A program made the translations under genes and the position numbers. Under the pieces are notes generated by a model that worked only from the letters and a program-made list of their open reading frames with translations, was not told where the DNA came from and did no database searches. Source: Melanopsichium pennsylvanicum (taxonomy: Eukaryota > Basidiomycota > Ustilaginomycetes > Ustilaginales). Taken from it: DNA of 64,000 bases. The first letter of the stretch is position 1. Each line of letters begins with the position of its first letter. The stretch spans positions 186,001 to 250,000 of the forward strand of contig OAPG01000021.1 of the NCBI GenBank assembly GCA_900208305.1, in the 5' to 3' direction. Positions 40,186 through 49,760 of the stretch are shown here, piece by piece.

Positions 40186-41720
40186 CTTGTGGTTTCTCTT
40201 TATCGCCTCAGGACGTCAAGGAGCTGAATGTGCCGACAAGAATGTAGAAATGCTGCTTGCCAAGCTAGATTGAGCAAAGTAGATGACGCGATCCCTAAAG
40301 GTGGATTTAGGCTCAAGCAGATGGGCAGAGGATGACGTGAGTTCTTGGTGTTGGGGGCGGTGGCAGCCTTACTATGTCGATCATGGAATGTCGGCAGCAA
40401 TTGGATAAAATCGATGAGCCGACACTGACTTGTGGTGTGTAACAAGCTTGGAATACAGATGAGTTGAGAGTGAAGGTGGAGATGTGGATAGCGGCAAAGC
40501 CTTGAAAATGGATCAAATGGTGATGGTGGAGGGATTGACGGTACCCAGCATGCTTTCTAGCGATCAGGTTAATAAGCAGAGGCAATGCCGACAAATGGAA
40601 CGGTATACTGTTCGGAAAGCACCGAAAGTAGGGTATGTACTTTCGAGCTCTTTCGATGGGATGAGGCAAAATGCATGTGTGGATGCATCTGTGGGGGAGA
40701 AAGCGGCTGAAAGCGATGCCGAACCTTTTTTCTTACATTTTTGAGTTTCTTTTTGGAATTGATTCGACCGTTTGGGGCTGTGGGGCAGAGGAATGATGAA
40801 GGTGAGTGGGTTGAACCACCCACGGACGCGCCGACGTTTTGTATGTATCTGCATCAGAACGGCTCGACTTGCACCGCATTTGCGAAATCAAGAGTAAAAT
40901 CAAAATAGTCGTATCCGGTGCAAGCCAAGAGAATTGGTGACACGCCGTGAAATTGGCCAATGACGAAACACACGCGAGCACCACACGCCCACCATTTTGG
41001 CTTGCGAATAAGCGTCATGGCGCATTCCATAGCCCACCTGTAGTTACCTTGCACGATGCGAAAAGTAACAATGCAAGCAGAAACAATGATGAGGTGGGAT
41101 ATCGTGAGACCCGCATTAGTTGTGGGAAAACAAGTCGAAGAGGCAACAAAGGCGAACAGGAAAACCAAAAGCGACCGACCGGCCGCAGCCAAGGATGAAA
41201 ATGAATTTCAGAGGCAGAAAGAGAGTGACAAGCAGCCAATGCTTCCGAGGAAAGTGTGCTTCTTGGACCGGTGTGGCACATCATTTTTTGTTTTATCAGG
41301 AACGTTGTCGCTACTTGTGCTGAAAAGTCCAAGTTCGCGATGCTTGCACGTCAATCAACTTGATTTACAAACATGAATTGTCTCTATTCGACGTAATTCA
41401 ACCCACAGCTATTGTGATTAGTCGTGTGCAAGACGACCTTGACCGAAAAGCGTCCTCTAGGACGAGCTTGGATTTTAGCATCTTACAGTAGGTCATCGTT
41501 CCCACCCTATTACGCCGAGCAAAGACCCTGAGTTTGGTCTCGAGATCTGTGCAAAATCGGAATTCGGGTTTTTGAAATTGATACGCTGCTTGCATTACGA
41601 GGTGAGTCTAAGAGTTGATTTCTTCGCATCGGATACCCCGCAGCCAACCAACCAACAATTTCAAAGTTATACCAACAGCTTCTCGGGAATCATCCGAATC
41701 GACTTTCAAACACACATACT
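40186..41720. promoter_or_regulatory. divergent region between the PLD gene and the MTHFR gene
   Basis: 1.5 kb between divergent genes. Several short frames overlap on both strands and none resembles a known protein. It presumably contains both promoters. Confidence 0.5.
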
Positions 41721-43733
41721 ATGACGACGACATCAGCTGTGGCGCCCGCCGCCCCCGCCGCGCCCGATCCAGCTCACATTACCACCAAAATCGCACTCGC
41801 CCGGTCTCAAGATGCCCCCTTTTGGAGCTTTGAATATTTCCCGCCTAAGACAGTCCAGGGTCTAGCCAACTTGTATACCCGTATCGATCGTATGCGCTCC
41901 AATCTAAGTCCAAGCTGGATCCATGTAACTTGGGGTGCTGGCGGAACCACCGGTGGCAAATCGCTCGAGCTCGCCGGTCGCATTCAGAAGGGCAAATTGG
42001 ATCCTGATGTCGAGCTGGTCCAAAATGAGCTTGAGCAGATTAACAAGTCTGGAATCAATGGTGTCAAGGCAAACGATCTGTGGCAGTACGGCGAGGGTAC
42101 GGATGCATGTGATGTATGCTTACACCTCACGTGTACAAATGTCGAAAAGAAGAGTTTGGACGAGACTTTAAGTACGGCAAAAAAGTTGGGGATAAAGAAC
42201 ATTCTCGCTCTCCGCGGTGATCCACCACGCGGTGAGGAGTACTGGGTAGCTGCCGACGACCGCTTTCAGCATGCAACAGATCTAGTACGCTACATCCGCG
42301 AAAATCACGCAAACTACTTCTGCATTGGTGTGGCCGGCTACCCGGAAGGTCACGCCGACTACGTCGACCGCGATGTTAAACGTGACCTCCGCTTCCTCAA
42401 AGCAAAGCAGGACGCAGGCGCCCAGTATATCGTCACTCAGCTCTTTTATGACGTGGATCAATTCCTGAGCTGGTACAATGAGTGTCGGGAGATTGGCATC
42501 ACAATTCCGATCCTGCCGGGAATCATGCCCATTCAGAACTACCAAAGCTTCCGACGCATGACGAACCTCTGCAAAGTCCGAGTACCTCAACTCGTTCTGG
42601 ATGCCTTGGAACCCATCAAGAGCGACGACGCAGCCGTCAAGGAGTACGGTGTTTCGCTGTCCATCCACATGATGGGCAGGATCTTTCTCGAATCTGACAT
42701 GCGTGGTTTCCACCTGTGCTCTCTGAACCTGGAGAAAAGCATCGAAAGAATTCTCGATGGACTCGGATGGAAGACCGATATCGGTGCTCAAGACGAATCC
42801 GTGGCTCGCCTCTCGGCTATTCCCACTCACCTCCATTTGGAAGCAACAAAGAAGCAGATGCTCTCCGATCGAACCGGTCAAAATACGCCCAAAGATTTCA
42901 AGCTCTCCACCCGAGAAGCACTGGAGAGAACCCTTGCACGCACCTCGTCGTCATATCAAGTACCAGAGACCAGCACGTGGGATGAGTTCCCCAACGGACG
43001 GTACGGTGACTCACGTTCTCCCGCTTTTGGAGAGATGGATGGCTACGGCGCATCCCTCAAAGTGCCCCCTCAGGACGCATTGAGGATCTGGGGACATCCA
43101 GTGACACCTGCTGACATTAGCACCATCTTTGCGTCGTACTTGGAGGAAAGGACCAGTTGCATTCCATGGTGCGATGCACCTTTAATGGCCGAAACGCTGC
43201 AGATCCGAGATTACTTGCTTGCGCTCAACAGGCAAGAGGGCAAAGGATGGTGGTCGGTAGGCAGTCAGCCGGCGGTGGATGGCGCTCCCAGTACAGATCC
43301 GACTGTTGGATTCGGTCCTCCCGGTGGTTTCATCTTTCAAAAATCATTCGTGGAGCTCTTCATGTCGACACACGACAAGGACATGCTGGTTTCTCGCATT
43401 GATGCGCTAGGACCGAATGCTCAGATCACCTACTTTGCGGGCAATGCAAGCGGTGATTTCGCTTCCAATCTCGATGACGGAGAAGCAAACACAGTGACTT
43501 GGGCCGTCTTTCCAGGCAAAGAGATTGTTCAATCGACCATCATCGAAAGGGAGAGCTTCGAAGCGTGGAGGGAAGAGGCTTTTGAGATCTGGGGTGAATG
43601 GAGCTTGTTGTTCCCCAAAGGATCGGCAAGTAGGAAATATGTCCAAGGTGTAAAGGAGAAGAGATGGTTGGTTACGATCGTACATCATGATTATAAGGAT
43701 AGGCAAGGGCTATGGCGATTCTTGGCAGAGTGA
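41721..43733 (+). CDS. methylenetetrahydrofolate reductase (Met12/Met13 family)
   Basis: 670 residues, ATG at 41721, no intron. The N-terminal TIM-barrel flavoprotein domain has FWSFEYFPPKTVQGL, WIHVTWGAGGTTG, HLTCTN, NILALRGDPPRG, GVAGYPEGH, QLFYDVDQFL and the ILPGIMPI segment. The eukaryote-specific C-terminal regulatory domain has TWDEFPNGRYGDSRSPAFGE, SQPAVDGAPS, TWAVFPGKEIVQSTI and VTIVHHDYKD. It reduces 5,10-methylene-THF to 5-methyl-THF for methionine synthesis. A roughly 40-residue segment (residues about 97-136, ending near DLWQYGEGTDAC) interrupts the usual spacing before the HLTCTN strand. It has no splice signals at its edges, so it is taken as real protein. Which yeast paralogue it matches best was not resolved. 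Confidence 0.95.
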   Translation: MTTTSAVAPAAPAAPDPAHITTKIALARSQDAPFWSFEYFPPKTVQGLANLYTRIDRMRSNLSPSWIHVTWGAGGTTGGKSLELAGRIQKGKLDPDVELVQNELEQINKSGINGVKANDLWQYGEGTDACDVCLHLTCTNVEKKSLDETLSTAKKLGIKNILALRGDPPRGEEYWVAADDRFQHATDLVRYIRENHANYFCIGVAGYPEGHADYVDRDVKRDLRFLKAKQDAGAQYIVTQLFYDVDQFLSWYNECREIGITIPILPGIMPIQNYQSFRRMTNLCKVRVPQLVLDALEPIKSDDAAVKEYGVSLSIHMMGRIFLESDMRGFHLCSLNLEKSIERILDGLGWKTDIGAQDESVARLSAIPTHLHLEATKKQMLSDRTGQNTPKDFKLSTREALERTLARTSSSYQVPETSTWDEFPNGRYGDSRSPAFGEMDGYGASLKVPPQDALRIWGHPVTPADISTIFASYLEERTSCIPWCDAPLMAETLQIRDYLLALNRQEGKGWWSVGSQPAVDGAPSTDPTVGFGPPGGFIFQKSFVELFMSTHDKDMLVSRIDALGPNAQITYFAGNASGDFASNLDDGEANTVTWAVFPGKEIVQSTIIERESFEAWREEAFEIWGEWSLLFPKGSASRKYVQGVKEKRWLVTIVHHDYKDRQGLWRFLAE

Positions 43734-44557
43734 AGCACGTGACGAGCAGCAAATTCGCAGTACACAAGGTGTTCTCAAGAGGAAAAAGAAAATTTTTGTG
43801 ACGAGGAATCCTCTATGACGGCCATTGTTGTTTCTGTCTATGCCGATGATGTGTGTAGACAGGCGTTTCGAAGGGCTTTTGTGTGTCGCGAAATTTGGGA
43901 CGAGGCAATCAAGAAAAGTCAACCAGGCTTTAAAGATGCTAGAAGGGATAATGCCCACAGGTGTGACTTGCCCAAATGATGCATTGTCGTAGCTGTCCAG
44001 ATGGACCTCGTCTCCTAGGTGTTTGACCGAAACCAACGTTAAAAGAAAAAGAAAAAGAAAGCGGGTCTTGGTCCTGCCATAGCTTTTACATCAAATCTCG
44101 ACTCACCTCATCCGAATGCAAACACTTTTGGCAATGTTTGGATCGATAGCAAGGACAACAATGACGGACGTCGAAAGCTGTCGCGCTTGAATGCCAAGAG
44201 TATTAAAGACGTCAAAGCCCTGGCTGTACCTATCTGTTCTTTTTGCCGAACTCGATGACGAATAGAACCCATGTTGGCAGCTCATACAAGTATGCGTGTT
44301 TCCGTAGCGGTATAGGCTCGTATGAGGTGTATTGAGTCACATTTGTGTGGGCCTTACTTGTGATGACGTTGACAAGAACGTGCTCTGCAGCCGTCGAAGT
44401 ATGCTATATAGCGTCGAAAGGGTCTTGATCGCATCGGGGCAAGATGAAATTTCAATGAACCGAGGGATCCAGGAACAAAAAAAATAAATTAATAAATTCT
44501 ACTGTATGTTGGTGCAAGAGAAGGGTGCTTTTCACGCCGGTCTCAAAGGCAAAAAAC

Positions 44558-44606
<49 letters not shown>

Positions 44607-45167
44607 TCTTTTATAGCCTCGGAAACAAAAGATCGGGCGGGTTATGGGCGCAGTAGGGATTTATGCAGAGTGTCGATTACCCCGACATGAGACAGCGAAT
44701 CACGACCTGTCTTTCTGTGCAGTCACGCAGGACACAGGATACGCTCTTGTGAGGGAGCGGAAGTTGAATTTGGAAAAGAAAACTCGCTTGAAACAAGGCA
44801 GCAGGCAGAATTTCACTTTGATCCCTCTTTCAAAAGTTTTTAGGTGCCCCGCATTGGGCTCTTGGCTACTGCAGTACAGCACATACGCATCACTGACAAC
44901 CATTGACGAGGTTTCCCCACCCACACTCCGTGACTAGCATCTCGTTGGCTGATTGGATTGCGCTTGACACCTGCTATCGACGCAAAAGCTCAATCTCTTG
45001 ACCACTCAACACCATCACTACCATCAGCAGAGGCTACAAACCTCCCCTCCCACCGATTCTCATCAAACCTACCTCTTTTCATTTCAGTTCAGCCTGATAC
45101 GTCGCACCGAGTGGGCCGCAGTTCTCGACTCTACCCCCGTCACCCTTTCCTGGCCTGCATTCTCAAG
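43734..45167. other. intergenic with a long poly-A tract
   Basis: No gene recognised. It includes an uninterrupted A run (44559-44604), and the stretch from about 45000 on is the pyrimidine/Cys-codon-poor leader of the small wall protein gene. Confidence 0.5.
44559..44604. repeat. 46-base poly-A homopolymer
   Basis: 46 consecutive A on the + strand, preceded by a shorter A run. No LINE or processed gene is seen upstream. It could be a slippage-prone homopolymer or a sequencing-length artefact. Confidence 0.85.
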
Positions 45168-45695
45168 ATGATTCGAATAAACATGGTTTCCACTCTTGCT
45201 GTGGCGCTCGTCGTTCTCACATCCTCAGCCTTGGCACAGTCAGGTGCAGCGCCATACACCACTGACAACTCGCAGAATGCGTGTGTCGAATTCGGTTCAT
45301 GTTCCACCGCCCAAGGGGCTAGCGTCATCACTGCGACTCAAAATGCACCCGTGACACCACCTGCTGCAACTCCTGCTTTGGCAACATACACCACATTGGA
45401 CTCGGCTTATATCTCAAGCTTAGCAGCTGCTGGTGCAAGTAGTGCGTACAACGCTCAAGGTGGAGCGAGTGGTGGTAGCTCCGCTGCCGCACTCACCGTC
45501 ACCAGTACTGTAAGTCGAGGCGCCACCACTGCAGGTGCGAGCGGAAGCAGTGGGGGAGCAAGTAGTACAATGTCAAGCTTGGGTGGGTTGAGCTCGAGTA
45601 CAAATGGCGGTGCTGGGTTCGAGGTCAAGGGTATGGTCGTCCATGCGGCTGTTGTCGCACTAGGCGCTGCGATTGGCGCTGCTGTGTTGCTCTGA
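45168..45695 (+). CDS. small secreted Ser/Ala/Gly-rich GPI-anchored wall protein
   Basis: 175 residues from ATG 45168; a second ATG five codons later (45183) is equally possible. The N-terminal signal peptide is clear (STLAVALVVLTSSALAQ). The mature part is short, Ala/Ser/Gly/Thr-rich and has only two cysteines (NACVEFGSC). The C-terminus is a hydrophobic tail (VVHAAVVALGAAIGAAVLL) after a small-residue region, typical of a GPI-anchor signal. The family was not identified; a structural cell-wall or surface role is inferred. No intron. Confidence 0.78.
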   Translation: MIRINMVSTLAVALVVLTSSALAQSGAAPYTTDNSQNACVEFGSCSTAQGASVITATQNAPVTPPAATPALATYTTLDSAYISSLAAAGASSAYNAQGGASGGSSAAALTVTSTVSRGATTAGASGSSGGASSTMSSLGGLSSSTNGGAGFEVKGMVVHAAVVALGAAIGAAVLL

Positions 45696-47622
45696 GCATC
45701 AAAGCAACAAAGCGTGAAAGCGCTTCGGAGTGTCAGAGAGCCCAGCCGCAATAAGCTTTGTTGGAGAGGTAGCGCAGGTTCGCCATCAATGATAGTATCT
45801 AGGCTGTGCACCAATCTCTTTCTCTCTTTCTCTCTTCCATCATTCACACAATCAGCTCAATATGCAGCTGGCACGGCACACCTTGATGCAAGCTTCCGCT
45901 CTCAACTCACTTGCAGCTTGCATTCCAACACCTAGTATACTTTCTCTCACAAGAGGACGTCGAATCGCTGGACGGCGCATCGAATATGGTTCCTCTTTCT
46001 ACAAAGCGTCGTCCGCTTCGTCTTGCCTACATTGCCTAGATCCAGACTGGAACTTCCTTCTCTTTGACAAGCTTTTGCTCGCATGATTTTCCCTTTCGTC
46101 ACACACATTCTCTTACTTTTAGCTTTTGCTATCAAGGTGGTCACAATATTATTATTTTTTTTGGTGATTTGTACATGATTACATACACCTCGATTTTTCT
46201 CCTAAGGATGGAATCGGATCCGATACCCCCTCATGTTTATTTATTTTTCTCTTAGAAACCATCAGATGTTGACTACAATTCTGGCTTGTTTTAGCACATG
46301 TTTTTCGAAATGCCATACAGTATTGATGAGAATACGCGTCTTTGCAGTGTGAGGATGATGGTACCATATATTATGAGTGTGCGCTCACATGATGATTTGA
46401 TTCAAGGAGGAAGGGGAGAATGAAATACACTCTTTTCTTTCTTTCTTTTTCTTTTTTTTGGGGGAGGGAGTGAGAGAGGGAGGACTCCAAATCGAGGCCC
46501 GAAAGTGGGGATCGAAAATCAACTCGCAAAGCCAAGTACAGAATCTACACAATGACTTTTGGCGTTGAACCGATGTGGAAGGGTTGAGTGGGTTATACAG
46601 TGAGGTAAGTGTGCACCGGCGGTAAGTTGAAGCGAAAGGCATTTGTTTTCGGCAGATGCACACTTTGCGTCATCACACACGCTCAGCTTCGGCGCTTCAC
46701 CCGCAATTCGAATATGACATGACTGCCTTCTCATACAGTAAATTTGTATACCTTACTTTACAACAACAAAAAAGCTGACATTTGTAGTATACACTGGAGC
46801 AGCACCGGCGGGTGAGCCGGCGTCATGAAGATCGTGCCGAAAAAATTTCACAAAATTTCGGCGTGACTAAAGTCGACCACAGTGACCGCACGGCATGATG
46901 CGCGCAATTGGACAGTGTTCTGTGTGTGTGTGTGTGTAAGTCTACTAAAAGTTTTTTGATTAATATTACTTTTGTACTCTGTCGTAAAAGAATAAAGTAA
47001 ATAGAAAAAAATTGGATGGCCTGTGCAGTCTTGTCACAAAGCAAAACTGGACCCTGCGCCTCGATACAGTGCCCTAACCTAAGTTACAGCACATTTATAA
47101 TTACATCAATAAGCAGCAGCAGCGGCTCAGCAAAGGCTCAGCAAGGCTGCGATACTCGGTCCTTAAGCAACCTTTTTTCGAAGCAAGCATGGGATGGGAG
47201 ACAACGTCTCTCACATATACGATAGTCAAAGGCATGCTGACAATCAAAACGCTGGTCCGTGGGCAGTAACTCACCCATCGATTCAGTCTGTGTCTGTCGA
47301 CCAAATCACAACTTTGCGCCGCTTCTCTGATCTTGACTTGCTCGGCTGCCTTGCTTGAGTCGTAAGGTGAGAAACAACCCTTCTTGTTGGCCTCCCAGCG
47401 ATGCTCGAGTAAGGCTCCCGCGCCCATCGATACTCTCATCCGTCTTCCATCCGTTTTCCAATATATAACTAACCCCAATCAACTTGCTTGCACATTCCTT
47501 TTTCGTCCCCTATCCCCATCCTCCTGTACCTCGGACCCGCCTTCCCTGCACTTCTAAGCTTGCGCCTGGATCTTATCCACCACCACCATCTCCACCGCCG
47601 TCAAGTTTTACTATTTACCATC
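45696..47622. other. intergenic between the wall protein gene and glutamate decarboxylase
   Basis: 1.9 kb with no recognised gene. It contains pyrimidine-rich runs, a (GT)n microsatellite (about 46920-46937) and a CT/T-rich patch (46430-46460). The last 150 bases, CT-rich, are probably the GAD leader. Confidence 0.5.
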
Positions 47623-49482
47623 ATGTCTCTCAGCAAACACATTGACCCCGAAGAGCTCATCGAGCAAGCCTCGGATCATCCCATCCTTTCCCTGCTCGAA
47701 CACTCTTCTGGCAAAAAGGCACATGCTTATCACTCTGGCGCTCACGCCGGTAGATATGTCACTGAGCCCATCCCAAAGTACCAGATCCCTCAAAAGGGTA
47801 CCAATGCAGAAGCCACCTACCAGGTAAGCCATGCTTCTATCACTCCCACTTTGAATCGTTGCACAATTGGTCACGGCAGACAGGAGAGATTCACTAACCC
47901 GCTCGCATGTTTGATTCGTGTCAATTTGTTGTTTGGCTTGTGACACTCAACTCAGCTGCTCAACGCGGATCTGTCTTTGGACGGTAAGCCTACGTTGAAC
48001 CTCGCATCTTTTGTACACACTTGGATGCCCGAACAAGCCACCAAACTCATGACGGAAACCATGATGATCAACATGTGCGATCAAGACGAATATCCAGCCA
48101 CCATGGCAATCCACGCTCGTTGCGTCTCGATGCTCGCTGATCTTTGGAAGGCACCCAAAGAGGTGGATGAAAACGGTAAACGTAAACCTGCCATGGGTGT
48201 CGCTACGACTGGTTCATCGGAAGCTATCATGCTCGCCTGTCTGGCGGCTAAGAAACGATGGCAGCACAAGATGAAAGCACAAGGAAAGAGTTTCAAAGAA
48301 CCTGGTCCTAATATGGTGTTTGGTTCGAATGCTCAAGTAGCAATTGAAAAATTTGCAAGGTACTTTGACGTGGAAGAACGTCTTGTACCTGTAAGTCGTG
48401 AGAGTCGATACTGTCTCGATATTAACAAGGCGATTGAAATGGTGGATGAAAACACGATTTGCGTGGTTGTCATCCTTGGAAGTACGTACACTGGTCATTA
48501 CGAAGACGTTGAAGGTATGGCGAAGCTTTTGGACGAATATCAAGCCAAGACTGGAATCGATATCCCTATTCACGTAGATGGAGCCAGTGGTGCCATGGTG
48601 GCTCCTTTCGCTACTCCGGATCTCAAATGGAGTTTTGACATTGCACGTGTAACGTCGATCAACACTTCGGGTCATAAATTTGGCATGGTTTATCCAGGAT
48701 TAGGTTGGGTTTTGTTTAGGAGCAACGATCTAGTTCCAAAGGAGTTGGTGTTTGAATTGCACTATTTGGGAAGTGTCGAGTATAGTTTTGGACTCAACTT
48801 TTCACGTCCGGCGCATCCGGTGATTGGTCAGTTGTTCAACTTTATCAATCTTGGTTTTGATGGTTATAGGAGAGTTATGCAGAGCGATTTGCAGAATGCA
48901 CGTTTACTTTCGCGTGCGTTGGAAAAAAGTGGATTGTATCAAGTACTTTCCGAGATTCATGAACCTGTAGGTAGTGGTGGATTGGTGAAAGAGGTTGGGG
49001 AGAAGTTGGTTGGAAAGAAGCAGAAGGTGGATGAACATTGTGCGGAATTTTATCGAGCTGGTTTACCTGTGGTTTCTTTTCGTTGGAGTGAGTCTTTTCG
49101 GGAACGGAATCCGGAGTTGGAACAACGTTGGATGCAGACTTTGCTGAGGTCAAAGGGATGGATTGTTCCTAATTACAATCTTTCGCCTGATTTGGAGCAG
49201 ATTGATATTCTTCGTGTGGTGGTGCGGGAGAATCTTAGTGAATCGATGATTGAACAGTTGGTTTATGATATTATTACTATTACGCAGAGTTTGGAGAAGG
49301 ATGCTAAGCAGGGTGGGTTTAGGCATTTGGTTCAAGTTAGTTCGAAACATGGGGAGGGGATGCAGGGTGAGAAGGATGATCGTGATTCGACGGGGGGTAA
49401 GAATGGTGCTCATGATAAACATCGGGGTGGTTTGCCGAAAGGGTCTGGTGTGAAGGCTAAAGGTTATTCGAAGCAGTGTTGA
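47623..49482 (+). CDS. gad1: glutamate decarboxylase (PLP-dependent), two exons
   Basis: Joins 47623-47823 and 47956-49482, 575 residues. The 132-bp intron has donor GTAAGC and acceptor CTCAG and joins AEATYQ to LLNADLSLDGKPTLNLASFV in frame. Recognised by LNLASFVHTWM, MIN-CDQDEYPAT, the TTGSSEAIMLACLA region, HVDGASGAMVAPF and SINTSGHKFGMVYPGLGW with the PLP lysine at residue 308. It converts glutamate to GABA with proton use; in fungi it feeds the GABA shunt and stress responses. The C-terminal ~50 residues (Gly/Lys/Asp/His-rich) are low-complexity; no clear calmodulin-binding helix is seen. The last ~500 bp are markedly C-poor and G/T-rich compared with the 5' part. Confidence 0.95.
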
Positions 49483-49760
49483 AATCGTTGTAATAGCTAA
49501 CCCACCTTTTCATTCGAGTCTCTTTCAGTTATGTAGTGATATCAATCTTTTTTTTTCGGTTTGATGCAAAATCCAACCAAGTTGTTCTTGTCAATTCCCG
49601 TTATATAACAAGACATTGGATTGGCAGTGTGCGAGGTGGATATGAATGAGGTACAAAATCATTTTTTTTTTTTTTTTTTTTTTTTTCCTAATGAAAAAGT
49701 ACAGTAAATTTATGATCTGTCCTCACTTGTCGTTGTGTCCGTGGTCTAAACCGATCGATT

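Noticed and set aside
44644..44937. 97-codon open frame upstream of the wall protein gene
   Set aside because: Overlapping frame on the other strand of similar size, no signal peptide, no recognisable domain.
46795..46830. CCGGC/GCCGG hairpin in the intergenic region before GAD
   Set aside because: Only five paired bases and no supporting context; compatible with chance.
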